DNA from: an uncultured Saprospirales bacterium
Lineage (GTDB): Bacteria > Bacteroidota > Bacteroidia > Chitinophagales > JADIYW01
DNA: 64,000 nt
Direction of reading: 5' to 3'
Assembly (NCBI GenBank): GCA_938008535.1
Contig: CALLKF010000155.1
Span: 29,850-93,849 of the forward strand
Shown: in pieces, positions 8,788-18,726 of the stretch
Numbering within the stretch: position 1 is the stretch's first letter
How the letters are laid out: every line of letters starts with the position of its first letter
Program-made: the position numbers and the translations under genes
The notes under the pieces: generated by a model
Databases searched by the model: none
Told to the model about the DNA's origin: nothing
What the model saw: only the letters and a program-made list of their open reading frames with translations

Positions 8788-9708
8788 TTATTCTCTGTTT
8801 TTTATTGTTCGTTTTATTTTATTTTTTATTCGAGTTAGGAGACTAACAGGTTTATGATCGTTATTAATTACTTGTTCAATTAATAACTGATGTTTCTGTT
8901 CTGTCGTTGTATCAATTTCAATTTTTACTGGATGCCTGAGTTTTTTAATGTTGATATCATAAACAGCGAGATTTTGAGAAAGTGAAATTTTTTGTTCAGA
9001 GTGTGTACCAGTAAATCCAATATTACGAATCTGATTTTTGATTGGATTTATGCAAGCACCGTCATTTTTTAAAATAGAAAGCATCCATTGCACATCCCAA
9101 GTATTAATTTTATGTTCAATTACTGCATTAAGTGTATCAACATAACTCTTTCTGATGGTTAGGTTTTGTATTTTATTAAAATAAACAAGATCTTCTTTAG
9201 TAACATTTAAATTCATTTTTTTCCATGCTCTACGCCAAGATGCCCAACCCCAAATAGCAGAAAAAGAAGAAAAATAGTAATCGTTTGGATAATTAAAATC
9301 ATTTTTAAATAAACTCAATCCACCAATCATCATTAATTGTTCTTGACTATGATATCGATTTAACAAACATTCAGAGAAAGTAAAAAAGGAGCTTGTAGGA
9401 ATACAGTCATCTTCTAGAATGATTCCCATTTCTTCGTGTTCAAAAAACCAATCAATCGCACTTTTTACTGCATTACAACAACCTAAATTTTGCTCTCTGT
9501 ACAATGTCTTAATGGTACAATCCCAATTAATTTTTTCAAAAATTGCTTTCGTTTGTAAGCATAGTTCTTTTTCACCAGGTATATTTAATCGTGGTCCATC
9601 TGCTGCAATATAAATTTTAGGAGGTTGTATTTGACTGATTGCATGAAACAACTGTTCAGTAGTATCAGGTCTGTTAAATATTAATAAGAGTACTGGTGTT
9701 GTAAGCAT
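8788..9708 (-). CDS. Glycosyltransferase, GT-A fold (GNT-I/alpha-2-mannosyltransferase-like)
   Basis: The N-terminus TPVLLLIFNRPDTTEQLF is typical of nucleotide-diphospho-sugar transferases annotated as GNT-I-like in Bacteroidota. The donor-site motif is GIILEDDCIPTSSFF (E-D-D in place of D-x-D). The later WGWASWRRAW segment is very characteristic of this subfamily. The C-terminus ends in a basic tail (TRIKNKIKRTIKNRE) that could bind the membrane. I chose the ATG at 9708 because it gives the usual short lead into the first strand. An alternative ATG at 9726 would add six residues. It is the first gene of the minus-strand glycosyltransferase run and is divergent from the acyltransferase at 9808. 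Confidence 0.85.
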   Translation of the reverse strand: MLTTPVLLLIFNRPDTTEQLFHAISQIQPPKIYIAADGPRLNIPGEKELCLQTKAIFEKINWDCTIKTLYREQNLGCCNAVKSAIDWFFEHEEMGIILEDDCIPTSSFFTFSECLLNRYHSQEQLMMIGGLSLFKNDFNYPNDYYFSSFSAIWGWASWRRAWKKMNLNVTKEDLVYFNKIQNLTIRKSYVDTLNAVIEHKINTWDVQWMLSILKNDGACINPIKNQIRNIGFTGTHSEQKISLSQNLAVYDINIKKLRHPVKIEIDTTTEQKHQLLIEQVINNDHKPVSLLTRIKNKIKRTIKNRE

Positions 9709-9807
9709 ATTAGGATAAACAAACAAAATTAGTAATTTTATGCAGAATTGAAGAAAAGTGATGATTTAATTAAAATTTAGGATTGCTTTTTTAAATAATA
9801 ATACCTA

Positions 9808-10923
9808 ATGAACCTAACGCAGCAAGAACGATTCCATTATCTTGATAGTTTAAGAGGATTAGCAGCATTGGCTGTCTTTTTTTCTCATTTAATTGGCGCA
9901 TTTGGATTACCTAATAAGTTAATGTTTCTTCAAAGAAGTCCAATTCGTATTTTTTGGCATGGAGAAGGTGCCGTATTTTTCTTTTTTTTATTAAGTGGAT
10001 TCGTTTTGACTAAACAATTAGACAATTCTAAAGATATGTTTAATTTAAAAAGTTTATTTGAATATGCACTATTAAGAATAAACAGAATTTATCCATCATT
10101 TGCATTTATTTTAATTACTAGTTATTTTCTTAGAAATCGTTTTATATCTGACTATTCATTAATTTCATTTTCTTCTGACTGGATAATTGGTATAAGTAAA
10201 GTATCGTTAAGTTTTTCAACATTAATAAAGGAATTAAGCGTTATTTTTAATGTAGAAAGTGCTATTCGAATTATACCTATAAGTTGGACGTTATCATCAG
10301 AAATAGTTATTTCAATTTGTATGCCAATATTATATTTTGTTTGTAAAAAAAACTGGATGGTTGGACTAGTATTCTTTTATTATTCAACAAAATTTTTAGG
10401 AATATATACTTTTGTAATAATATTTATAATAGGTATAGTTATTTATTTACAAAGAAATAAAATAATCAATAGCATAAAACCACTCCATAAATTTTTAAAA
10501 GTTTTAATCTTATTTTTTGGCATACTGCTTTTTACATTTCCATTTTATATCCAAACTCCATGGGTAAATAAAATAGCATCTGTTTTATTTATACATAGTA
10601 TTTTACCAGGTTGTGTTGTATTGTTTATACTCGTTTTATCATCTACTTCAATTCAAAAAATATTGACAAACAATTGGTTGCAATTTTTAGGAAAGATTTC
10701 TTATTCTTTATATTTAACACATTTCACTTTCTTGCTATTGGTTTCATATCCAATGATTGTTTATGTCAATAAAATAGCAGGAACTAACTTACTGTTTGTA
10801 AGATTGACAACTTATATTGCTTTAACCATAGGAATATTATGCACTGCTAGCGCATTCTACTATTTATTTGAACATCCATTACACATAAAAGGAAAAAAAC
10901 TTATAAAGGATTATTTTCTATAA
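9808..10923 (+). CDS. Membrane acyltransferase 3 family protein
   Basis: This is a full-length (371 aa) Acyl_transf_3 protein. The N-terminus FHYLDSLRGLAALAVFFSHL carries the conserved Arg and the His (R-x10-H) needed for activity in this family. EGAVFFFFLLSGFVLTKQL and the RINRIYPSF loop follow. A degenerate SWTLSSEIVISICMP corresponds to the usual W-S-L-S/x-E helix, and the late helix reads FLGKISYSLYLTHF. Around ten TM helices fill the rest. It probably O-acetylates (or otherwise acylates) the exported polysaccharide at the inner membrane. Unlike the related gene at 5246-6262, its N-terminus is intact. It stands alone on the plus strand. Confidence 0.9.
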   Translation: MNLTQQERFHYLDSLRGLAALAVFFSHLIGAFGLPNKLMFLQRSPIRIFWHGEGAVFFFFLLSGFVLTKQLDNSKDMFNLKSLFEYALLRINRIYPSFAFILITSYFLRNRFISDYSLISFSSDWIIGISKVSLSFSTLIKELSVIFNVESAIRIIPISWTLSSEIVISICMPILYFVCKKNWMVGLVFFYYSTKFLGIYTFVIIFIIGIVIYLQRNKIINSIKPLHKFLKVLILFFGILLFTFPFYIQTPWVNKIASVLFIHSILPGCVVLFILVLSSTSIQKILTNNWLQFLGKISYSLYLTHFTFLLLVSYPMIVYVNKIAGTNLLFVRLTTYIALTIGILCTASAFYYLFEHPLHIKGKKLIKDYFL

Positions 10924-11066
10924 TAGTTGCTAGTCTTAATTTTATTGATTACTTTTAACTTATATAGCAAAAGACATTTTTTGCTGGTAGTTCTATTGAA
11001 TATTTATTTATTTAAATAACTATTAATGCAACAAAAATGTTTAAAACACACCTCAAAGTAATAAAC

Positions 11067-14000
11067 ATGAAAAATTTATTTAAAATATTTTTAACGCTGG
11101 TTATTTTCTTTAGTATATCATTTACATATAGCAGTGATATTATTTCAGTGGTTCAACCTAAAAATAATACAACATTTGAAAACCCAACAATTCAACTTTC
11201 TTGGAATAAATCAATACTTGCTACCACGTATAACATACAATTATCAATAGATTCTTTGTTTTCTTCTTTATTAGTCAACTCTACTCAAGTTCAAAATTTT
11301 ATAAATTACACTGTTCCAACAACTAACACAACTTACTATTGGCGTGTAAAGTGCAATTTAGATGTTTCTTGGGGTGGCTTTTATCGGTTTTCCATTTTTA
11401 AACCAAGCGATTTTAGTGGAATAAAGTTTCATAGCAAATCAGATCAAGGAGTAACTACCAGTGGAAATTTGGTTACACAATGGAATGATTTGTCTTCTAA
11501 TAGCAATCATGTGAAACAATCTGACCCAAGTTCACAACCTACTTTAAAACCAGGTGTTGCTTTATTAAATAATTATCCTATTATACGATTTGCAGAAAAT
11601 GCTTCTTCACCAGATATTTTATATTTTACTAATCAAATTCCTTTGTCAGACTTTACCGCCTTCACTCTTAATAGCTATGTGGCCAATGCAAATAAACCAG
11701 CTCAGGTTTTATTAGGTGGCTCAATAAGTGGTTTTTTTATGGAATATGCAAATAATGGCTATAAACAAGGCATCCTTTCCGCTGGTGCTTCATCTTTTCT
11801 TGCTGCAAATGGAAGTGATTTAAATACAAAATATTCTATTTATTCATTTAGAAATAACTCTCTTAAAAAAAATAAGTTTCCACCTTCAGCACTGGCAATC
11901 AACCAACTTATTGCTAATATTACACTAGATAATATTGGTGCTAGAGGTGATGCATCTAGTTTTAATTTTGAAGGAGATTTAGCTGAAGTTCTTATTTATG
12001 ACAATAGATTAGATAGCACAAAAACATCACGAGTTGAAGATTATCTTCACACAAAGTATGCACCACCAGTAAATTTAGGTCCTGATACAGTTTATGGCAA
12101 TTCATTCTGCGATACACTCACTATTTCTGCGTCTAATAGATATGTTTCCTATTTATGGTCAACAGGCCAAACAACACCATCCATAAAAACAACGGCAAAT
12201 GGCACTTATTCTGTTAAAGTAAAAGATGTTTTCGGCTTTGAAAGCACAGATGATATTGTTATTTTGCCTTATAAGAGATTAGGTAACAAAACAGTATACT
12301 TATGTAAAGGCGATACGCTTAAATTAGATTTAAATCTACCTGCTGGATTTGCTGCCACTTGGTCAAATGGAATAAATTCTGACAAAATAAACTTGTCCCA
12401 AAGTGGTACATTTAGAGTAACAATTACAGATGGAAGAAGTTGCATTTTTAAAGACACCATTAATTTGATAGTTAACCAAACCAATTTTACACCAGCTATT
12501 ATTAATAAAACACTCAGGATTTGCGAGGATGAGAAGCTGTATTTTCAATCAAATATACCAACAGAAAGTATATTATGGTCAAATGGTGACGTTACTGATT
12601 TTACATCTTTTACGTCATCAGGTATTCAAAGTATATTTATTAAAACAGTAAATGGTTGTATTGTAAAAGATACATTTAATGTTATAATTACAGGTAAAGC
12701 ACCAACAGCGAATTTTATTACAAGTACAGTTTGTCAAAATGTGGCTACTTCGTTTACAAATATATCAACATTACCACCAGGAGATGTAATTGCATCTTTG
12801 AATTGGAATTTTAGCAATGGTTCAACTTCAACAGCATCGAATCCAAGTGTCATTTTTAATACTGTTGGTATAACTTCTGCTTCTTTAAAAATAAAAACAG
12901 ATAAAGGTTGTACTGATTCAATTTTTAAAACGTTTACAAATAACAAGAGACCAAAAGCTGAATTTGAAACTCGGCTTTCTTGTTCAGGAAACCCAACACA
13001 GTTTGTGGATAGAAGTAGAGTTGGAAATGCTAATATAACTACCTATAATTGGCTTTTTGGAAACAATCCTACAGCATTTTTTGCACAAAATCCTCAGTAT
13101 GAATTTCCAGACCAAGGAACATATCCAGTGTTATTAAAGGTAAGCGATGAAAACGGTTGCACAGACACTTTAACACAGAATATCTTCGTAAATCCGTCTC
13201 CTGTTTCTAATTTTTCATTCGATTCTGCCTGTGGAAGAACACCAGTAAATTTTAAATTTTTAGCAACAGTTCAAAGTCCGTTTACATTATTAGAAAATTT
13301 TATTTGGTCTTTTGGTGATGGAAATGAAAAAAGAGCTATTTATGATCCAAATAATATTTATGCGAGTCCAGGTGTTTATTCGGTAAGTTTAGCTGTTCAA
13401 GCATCTAATCAGTGTGTAGATACGGTTACCAAACAAATCCGTGTCTTTGATTTTCCAGTAGTAGATTTTACAGTTTCACCTACTCAATGCGTGAATAAAG
13501 AAATTCAATTTACCGATATTTCTTCGACACCAGATGGAACACCAATCAATGATTGGAAATGGTATTTTTCTGGACAATCTACATCAACAGAACAAAATCC
13601 GAGATATGCATTTAACGCTCAAGGAAATTATACGGTACAATTAACTGCGAAAAATCTGGTTGGCTGTGTTGGTACAAAATTGCGTTCTATAGCAGTTTCT
13701 CAGGCACCTGTTCCTCAGTTTACATTTACACCACAAAATGGATTGCCTCCATTATGCGTTACATACAATAACCAATCTGCAACCAATGGTAATTATATTT
13801 GGAACTATGGCGATAATAGTCCAAGTATAAGCGGATATAATCCTCCACAACATTGCTATAACTCTGTCGGAAACTATCCAATTACATTGGTTTCTACAGA
13901 TTTCAGAGGTTGCACAGACACTGCACGAAAATTTATTTTGGTAGACAGAGTAATTTTAGATGGTGCTATGGTAAGTTTAATCATAACACCAACTGGCGAT

Positions 14001-14540
14001 TTTTACAAGGTTCAGGCAAATATTGTAAACAATAGCAATGTAGAAATCACAGCACTTGGTTTAAATTTACAACTTGGTGGTGGATCTGTAATTCGTGAAA
14101 ATTGGACTGGAAGTTTATTGCCAGGACAAGCAACCACTTATCAATTTAATGGAGAAATAAAACTTTCAGAAAGCAACCAAATTCCTGTTATTTGTGCAAG
14201 TATTGATAACGTAAATAATTTTTCGCCAGAAAATAGAACAGACAATAACAGCACTTGCAAAGAAGTAAAAGTTGGACAATTTGATGTATTAAATTTATAC
14301 CCAAATCCTGCGTATGAAACGCTAAATTTTGGTGTAATGTTACCTGAAGACGGAAAAGTATCCATTGGTTTTATAACCATTTTAGGTCAGTTAGAATATC
14401 AACTTACTTTTAATGGATTAAAAGGTTATAATACTTTTGCAACCAGCACAATACCATTAAATGCAGCTGTTTACGTAGCCGAAATTATGTATGATGGACA
14501 AGTGATTCGTAAGAAATTTATGAGAAAAGATAGAAAATAA
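11067..14540 (+). CDS. Large secreted PKD-repeat protein with type IX secretion C-terminal sorting domain
   Basis: A 1157-residue surface or secreted protein. The ATG at 11067 gives a clean signal peptide (MKNLFKIFLTLVIFFSISF); an upstream ATG at 11037 would add ten residues. The order of parts is as follows. A fibronectin-III-like module lies near residues 25-110 (IQLSWNKSILATTYNIQL ... YYWRVKC). A LamG/concanavalin-like segment lies about 115-330 (VTQWNDLSSNSNHVKQ, GDLAEVLIYD). Ig/PKD-like repeats run from about 360 to 980, with repeated 'W.FG/FSNG' and '.Y...G.Y.V.L' motifs and paired cysteines. A CARDB-like module follows, then the T9SS type A sorting domain (LNLYPNPAYETLNF to the basic end). 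It is likely exported through the outer membrane by the Por system and anchored or released. Its position among polysaccharide genes suggests an adhesive or matrix role (inference). Confidence 0.93.
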   Translation: MKNLFKIFLTLVIFFSISFTYSSDIISVVQPKNNTTFENPTIQLSWNKSILATTYNIQLSIDSLFSSLLVNSTQVQNFINYTVPTTNTTYYWRVKCNLDVSWGGFYRFSIFKPSDFSGIKFHSKSDQGVTTSGNLVTQWNDLSSNSNHVKQSDPSSQPTLKPGVALLNNYPIIRFAENASSPDILYFTNQIPLSDFTAFTLNSYVANANKPAQVLLGGSISGFFMEYANNGYKQGILSAGASSFLAANGSDLNTKYSIYSFRNNSLKKNKFPPSALAINQLIANITLDNIGARGDASSFNFEGDLAEVLIYDNRLDSTKTSRVEDYLHTKYAPPVNLGPDTVYGNSFCDTLTISASNRYVSYLWSTGQTTPSIKTTANGTYSVKVKDVFGFESTDDIVILPYKRLGNKTVYLCKGDTLKLDLNLPAGFAATWSNGINSDKINLSQSGTFRVTITDGRSCIFKDTINLIVNQTNFTPAIINKTLRICEDEKLYFQSNIPTESILWSNGDVTDFTSFTSSGIQSIFIKTVNGCIVKDTFNVIITGKAPTANFITSTVCQNVATSFTNISTLPPGDVIASLNWNFSNGSTSTASNPSVIFNTVGITSASLKIKTDKGCTDSIFKTFTNNKRPKAEFETRLSCSGNPTQFVDRSRVGNANITTYNWLFGNNPTAFFAQNPQYEFPDQGTYPVLLKVSDENGCTDTLTQNIFVNPSPVSNFSFDSACGRTPVNFKFLATVQSPFTLLENFIWSFGDGNEKRAIYDPNNIYASPGVYSVSLAVQASNQCVDTVTKQIRVFDFPVVDFTVSPTQCVNKEIQFTDISSTPDGTPINDWKWYFSGQSTSTEQNPRYAFNAQGNYTVQLTAKNLVGCVGTKLRSIAVSQAPVPQFTFTPQNGLPPLCVTYNNQSATNGNYIWNYGDNSPSISGYNPPQHCYNSVGNYPITLVSTDFRGCTDTARKFILVDRVILDGAMVSLIITPTGDFYKVQANIVNNSNVEITALGLNLQLGGGSVIRENWTGSLLPGQATTYQFNGEIKLSESNQIPVICASIDNVNNFSPENRTDNNSTCKEVKVGQFDVLNLYPNPAYETLNFGVMLPEDGKVSIGFITILGQLEYQLTFNGLKGYNTFATSTIPLNAAVYVAEIMYDGQVIRKKFMRKDRK

Positions 14541-15386
14541 TTATAGGTTCCTAATTCTTTCAACAATATCAATTGATGGCTTTACAACTGTGGTTGTGAA
14601 GCCATTTTGGTTTATAATGGCTTGATAAGATTTTGTATGTAAATCAGTAAAACCATCTGTAAATTCATAGGTTTTGCCATCAATAATAATACTTCTTTTG
14701 GGTTCTAAATTTTGTTCAATGCTTAAATTCCAATGCACATTTGCGTTTTCTAATTCTAAGTTTCCAACACTGTTAGTTGGACTATTTTTTTCTACAGAAA
14801 TAGTTTTCACATCACCAAATAACCAACCTACAAGGTCGAATAGGTGAATGCCAATATTAGTTGCAATTCCACCAGATTTTTGTTCATCACCTTTCCAACT
14901 ATTGTGATACCATTTCCCGCGTGGAGTGTTGTAAATAATTTCTACATTGTATTTTTTGTCGAGATAAATTTCTTTTTTTAACTCTTGCAACATTGGATGC
15001 AAACGTAGTTGAAGTATAGTATAAATGTTTTTGTTAGTGTAGCTTTCAGCGTCTATTAAATTATTTAAGCTTTCAATAGTAAGTGTTAATGGTTTTTCGC
15101 AAATGACATCTGCATTTAATTTTAAACCAGCATAGCAATGTTCTTCGTGCAAATAATTTGGCGAGCAAACTACTAAATAATCAATCGATGTTTTTTCCAT
15201 CAAGAAATCATAAAAAGAAAATTCATCTTTAAAAAACTCACAATCTGGAAAATAAGCATCTAAAATTCCAACTGAATCTGCAATATCTAAAGCAGCTACT
15301 AAATTGCCACCAATTTCTTTTATTGCTTTTAAATGTCGCGGTGCGATATAGCCAGCAGTACCAATAATTGCGAAGTTTTTGTTCAT
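14541..15386 (-). CDS. wlbA: UDP-N-acetyl-amino-glucuronate dehydrogenase family (WlbA/WbpB type)
   Basis: This is a Gfo/Idh/MocA oxidoreductase. The NAD-binding N-terminus KNFAIIGTAGYIAPRHLKAI is closely characteristic of WlbA/WbpB, which oxidises the 3-OH of UDP-GlcNAcA to the 3-keto sugar. Further matches are VVCSPNYLHEEHCYAGL, the catalytic-lysine motif ICEKPL, ILQLRLHP, and KSGGIATNIGIHLFDLVGWL. The C-terminus ends SIDIVERIRNL, the usual end of the family, so it appears complete (281 aa from the ATG at 15386; an upstream ATG at 15401 is possible). It lies downstream of wlbB and wlbC homologues in one operon. Together they would produce UDP-2,3-diacetamido-2,3-dideoxy-glucuronate for the surface glycan. 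Its stop directly abuts that of the T9SS protein gene. Confidence 0.88.
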   Translation of the reverse strand: MNKNFAIIGTAGYIAPRHLKAIKEIGGNLVAALDIADSVGILDAYFPDCEFFKDEFSFYDFLMEKTSIDYLVVCSPNYLHEEHCYAGLKLNADVICEKPLTLTIESLNNLIDAESYTNKNIYTILQLRLHPMLQELKKEIYLDKKYNVEIIYNTPRGKWYHNSWKGDEQKSGGIATNIGIHLFDLVGWLFGDVKTISVEKNSPTNSVGNLELENANVHWNLSIEQNLEPKRSIIIDGKTYEFTDGFTDLHTKSYQAIINQNGFTTTVVKPSIDIVERIRNL

Positions 15387-15456
15387 TAGTTCAATGGACA
15401 TTATTCATTAGAATTTGTATAGAATAATTGTTGTTTGAAAAACAGAAACGTATACC

Positions 15457-16026
15457 TTATAGCTTTATAACACTATAACCGTTTTCAATTTTATATTTTT
15501 CATTCGTTATTTTGCAAACAGCCATTTCGTTTTCAAAAATTAATTTTGCGCCAGCTTCACTCATCCATCCATCTTGTTTTGCAGGATTTCCTTTCATCAG
15601 TGCAAAGTTTTTTACATCTTTTGTAATTACACAACCAGCGCCAATAAATGCATATTCACCAATCGTAACACCACAAATAATCGTTGCATTTGCGCCAATG
15701 CTTGCGCCTTTTTTTATCAATGTCTTTTTGTATTCATTTTTGCGTTCAATAAAACTTCGTGGATTAATAACGTTTGTAAAAACAGCTGATGGTCCAATAA
15801 AAACATCGTCTTCAATTATAACACCTTCGTATAAAGAAACATTATTTTGCACTTTTACATTATTGCCAATTTGCACTTTATTTGAAATAAAAACATTTTG
15901 TCCAAAATTGCAATTTTCACCAATTACAGCGTGCATCACATGGCTAAAATGCCATATTTTACTGCCATTTCCGATAGTTGCACCATCATCAACAATTGCG
16001 GTTTCGTGTTTGTAATAATTACTCAT
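15457..16026 (-). CDS. wlbB: UDP-2-acetamido-3-amino-glucuronate N-acetyltransferase (WlbB/WbpD type)
   Basis: This is a left-handed beta-helix acyltransferase. It starts with short hexapeptide turns ([42 protein letters not shown]), then [17 protein letters not shown], and ends with [22 protein letters not shown]. The WHFSHVM and FTNVINPRS stretches are characteristic of WlbB/WbpD enzymes, which acetylate the 3-amino group made by the WlbC aminotransferase using acetyl-CoA. I chose the ATG at 16026 ([13 protein letters not shown]). It overlaps the end of the aminotransferase gene by 8 bp, indicating coupling. The length (189 aa) matches the family. A trimeric cytoplasmic enzyme is expected. 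Confidence 0.9.
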   Translation of the reverse strand: MSNYYKHETAIVDDGATIGNGSKIWHFSHVMHAVIGENCNFGQNVFISNKVQIGNNVKVQNNVSLYEGVIIEDDVFIGPSAVFTNVINPRSFIERKNEYKKTLIKKGASIGANATIICGVTIGEYAFIGAGCVITKDVKNFALMKGNPAKQDGWMSEAGAKLIFENEMAVCKITNEKYKIENGYSVIKL

Positions 16027-17113
16027 TCGTAGCAAAAAACTCATTTATACTATCACAAATATACAATAATTGTTCTTCTGTAATTTCTGGATAGACTGGT
16101 ATTGATAATGCAACTTGACATAAATATTCTGCATTCGGCAAATATAAATCTTGTTGCAAAAATGCTTTTTGATAATGTGCTGGCATTGGATAATTTACAA
16201 TGGTATCTATTTTTTTCTTTGTTAAGAATGCTCGTAATTTATCTCTAAAATTATTTTTTACTTTAATGGTGTATAGGTGATAAATATGAGGTTGAGTAAC
16301 AGCAGGCAACTCAATTTCAGCAACATCTTTTAATTTATTAAAGTAAAAATCTGCGTTGTTTTTACGTTGTTGGTTATAGCTTTCTAGATGTGGTAATTTT
16401 ACTCGAAGAACAGCTGCCTGAATGGCATCTAATCGAGAATTAATGCCAACAATATCATGAATATATTTCTCGGTTTGTCCATGATTGGTAATTTTTCGTA
16501 TTTGTTTTGCTAATTCATCATCATTACAAAATACGGCACCACCATCGCCAAATGCGCCTAAATTTTTAGTTGGATAAAAAGAAGTGGTGATTATAGAATT
16601 TCTCGAAATATTTTTTTCGGCACCTAATGCTTGTGCATTGTCTTCAATTAAATGAATATTGTTTTGTTGTGTAAACGCATAGATTTTGTCTATTTCGCAC
16701 AGTTGTCCAAATAGATGCACTGCAATAATTGCTTTCACATCTGATGTAAAAACAGCTTTTATATTTTCTACTGTAAGGTTGAATGTGTTGACATCAACAT
16801 CGGCAAAAACCAATTCAAACCCTAGAAATTTTATCACTTCAACAGGTGCAATGTAAGTAAAAGCTGGAACGATGATTTTGCTGCCTTTGGGTAAGTTCAA
16901 CGCCATCAAAGCAATTTGCAACGCATCGGTTCCGTTTCCACAACTAATACAATGCCTTATGTTGATATATTTTGCAACATTTTGCTCAAAATCATGTACT
17001 TTTTTTCCGCCAATAAATTGTGTATCTAATAAACAATCTTGAATAGCAGTATCAATATCGCTTTTTAGTGAAAGATATTGAGTTCGTAAATCAATCATTG
17101 GAATTGGTAGCAT
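16019..17113 (-). CDS. wlbC: DegT/DnrJ/EryC1-family aminotransferase (WlbC/WbpE type)
   Basis: This is a PLP-dependent sugar aminotransferase. Visible hallmarks are [17 protein letters not shown], the cofactor-phosphate segment [29 protein letters not shown] (Asp contacting the PLP nitrogen), and [19 protein letters not shown], where the Lys of PTKN is the Schiff-base lysine. The C-terminal half shows [14 protein letters not shown]. The context (wlbB and wlbA immediately downstream) indicates transfer of an amino group to the 3-keto position of UDP-GlcNAc-3-keto-uronate. It is the first gene of this minus-strand operon and is divergent from the membrane protein at 17206. A near-consensus TACCTTTA element sits 7 nt before the ATG, so its leader would be very short. 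Confidence 0.9.
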   Translation of the reverse strand: MLPIPMIDLRTQYLSLKSDIDTAIQDCLLDTQFIGGKKVHDFEQNVAKYINIRHCISCGNGTDALQIALMALNLPKGSKIIVPAFTYIAPVEVIKFLGFELVFADVDVNTFNLTVENIKAVFTSDVKAIIAVHLFGQLCEIDKIYAFTQQNNIHLIEDNAQALGAEKNISRNSIITTSFYPTKNLGAFGDGGAVFCNDDELAKQIRKITNHGQTEKYIHDIVGINSRLDAIQAAVLRVKLPHLESYNQQRKNNADFYFNKLKDVAEIELPAVTQPHIYHLYTIKVKNNFRDKLRAFLTKKKIDTIVNYPMPAHYQKAFLQQDLYLPNAEYLCQVALSIPVYPEITEEQLLYICDSINEFFATNE

Positions 17114-17182
17114 ATTGCAATAAAGGTAAGTATTTCCGATGTGTATTGAAAAGAATAAAAAAGATAAATGCCTTTTTTTTTA

Positions 17183-17190
17183 TAATTTTG
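17183..17190 (+). promoter_or_regulatory. Bacteroidota -7 element (TAATTTTG)
   Basis: TAATTTTG matches the TAnnTTTG consensus and lies 15 nt upstream of the ATG at 17206. No convincing -33 TTTG at the normal distance is seen; the region upstream is a T run. Confidence 0.5.
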
Positions 17191-17205
17191 CACTGCAACT
17201 AAATT

Positions 17206-18630
17206 ATGTCTTTTCGAAATAAGATTATTTCTTTCTTAGATAATAAAAAAGTCTTTTATTGTTTATGGTCGCTTTTACTACTTCAAGTAATAGTGTTGTT
17301 TTTTATTACGCACAATGGCTTGTCTCGTGACCATGACACATACATGTTTTATGTGAAAGGTCTAGAACGTGGTAGATATTCTTATTGGTATTTTTTAAAA
17401 GAATATATTCCAGATACCTTTAGAAATCCAGGTTATCCATTTTTTTTGTATGCACTTAGTTTTATTAATGATTCAGTACTTGTAGTTCAAGTAGCACAAC
17501 TACTATTGTATATAATTGCGTTGTTTATCATGTTGCGCATTATAGATTTCTATGACAAACAAATTCTTTTAAAATCGATTTTTACAATTTTATTAATGCT
17601 CAATTTTATTGTTTCATCTTACACAACCTATATTTATCCAGAAGCAATAATGATTTTTTTGGTTACACTTATTCTTTATATAGAGTTGTATCATGATTAC
17701 AAAAAGTGGAAGAATACATTTTTGCTCGTTCTGCTTTATGCTTTATGTTTTCAAATTCGACCTGTTATTCTATTTATACCTTTTTTGCGTTTTGCGTACT
17801 ATTTATATAAATACCAAAAATCGTATTTGCTAAAAAACATAGTATTTATCTTTTTATTTATTACAAGTTTGTTGCCTTATGGGTTTTGGAATTTAAAACA
17901 TCATCATACATTTAAAATTACACCTTTAGAAGGTGGTGGTGGTGTGATGCATTTAGGATATTGGAGTCCAAAAATGATTAACTATGTGGAAGGTCGTTAT
18001 TGGCAAAATATTATGTATGATGAACATTTTATTTCTTTTGATGATGATAAAAATATTCCAGAAAATATTCGACTTTTTAATCAAGAATGGGACAGCATCG
18101 ATCGTGTTTGTGCAAAATATTTAACGGCAAAAGACACACTCATCATTACTGAGATGAAAAAATATCCAGATCTTTTTGAAACTTATAACTCTACTTATAC
18201 AATTGAACGGGAAAAAATATTAAAACAATTAGCAGTTAAACATTATCTAAGTGATTTAAAGTATACTTTTAAATTGAAAGCATATTCCTTTTTTAGATTG
18301 TGGTTTAATGGCTTGGTAATGAATAAGCATTCTGCAGGAAATATAGATTATGGTTTTATTCCTGTATTAATTACATTTAGTACTACCTTTTTCACTTTTA
18401 TTTTGTTTCTGATTCATTTTATATATTGCTTGTTTAAGAAACGCAAAGTAATTATGCAACTTATTTTACCTTTATTACTTTGCTTATATTTCGATGTCTT
18501 ACATTTGCCTTTTGCTATTCAATCACGTTATACTATTCCTGTTCGTATGTTGTACATATTCTCATTATCTTTTATGTTGTATAAAATTTATTTTGAAGAA
18601 CAAAAACATGACAGTGTCACAAACGACTGA
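17206..18630 (+). CDS. Polytopic membrane protein, GT39/GT-C glycosyltransferase-like
   Basis: A 474-residue integral membrane protein with about ten to eleven hydrophobic helices. After TM1 the first periplasmic loop contains HNGLSRDHDTYMFYVKGLERG, with an Asp-containing motif like the catalytic loop of GT-C enzymes. Then come IPDTFRNPGYPFFLYALSF ('rnPGYP' is typical of ArnT/GT39-like proteins) and a TM region with YTTYIYPEAIMIFLVTLIL. A large soluble loop (~240-375) lies before the final four helices. It would use an undecaprenyl-phosphate sugar on the periplasmic side. It lies ahead of further glycosyltransferase and epimerase genes on the plus strand. The function is inferred from topology and motif, not proven. 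Confidence 0.7.
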   Translation: MSFRNKIISFLDNKKVFYCLWSLLLLQVIVLFFITHNGLSRDHDTYMFYVKGLERGRYSYWYFLKEYIPDTFRNPGYPFFLYALSFINDSVLVVQVAQLLLYIIALFIMLRIIDFYDKQILLKSIFTILLMLNFIVSSYTTYIYPEAIMIFLVTLILYIELYHDYKKWKNTFLLVLLYALCFQIRPVILFIPFLRFAYYLYKYQKSYLLKNIVFIFLFITSLLPYGFWNLKHHHTFKITPLEGGGGVMHLGYWSPKMINYVEGRYWQNIMYDEHFISFDDDKNIPENIRLFNQEWDSIDRVCAKYLTAKDTLIITEMKKYPDLFETYNSTYTIEREKILKQLAVKHYLSDLKYTFKLKAYSFFRLWFNGLVMNKHSAGNIDYGFIPVLITFSTTFFTFILFLIHFIYCLFKKRKVIMQLILPLLLCLYFDVLHLPFAIQSRYTIPVRMLYIFSLSFMLYKIYFEEQKHDSVTND

Positions 18631-18726
18631 TGAATATGTTGCGATTGTTGATAGGTATAAAATAAAAACAAAAAATGACTTTTAATTGATTCCATCTGCA
18701 CCCTTAAAAAAAGTAAATTTATACAG

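Noticed and set aside
15512..16015. 167-codon plus-strand open frame opposite the WlbB gene
   Set aside because: It mirrors the hexapeptide-repeat codons of the acetyltransferase; the minus-strand frame has clear family motifs.
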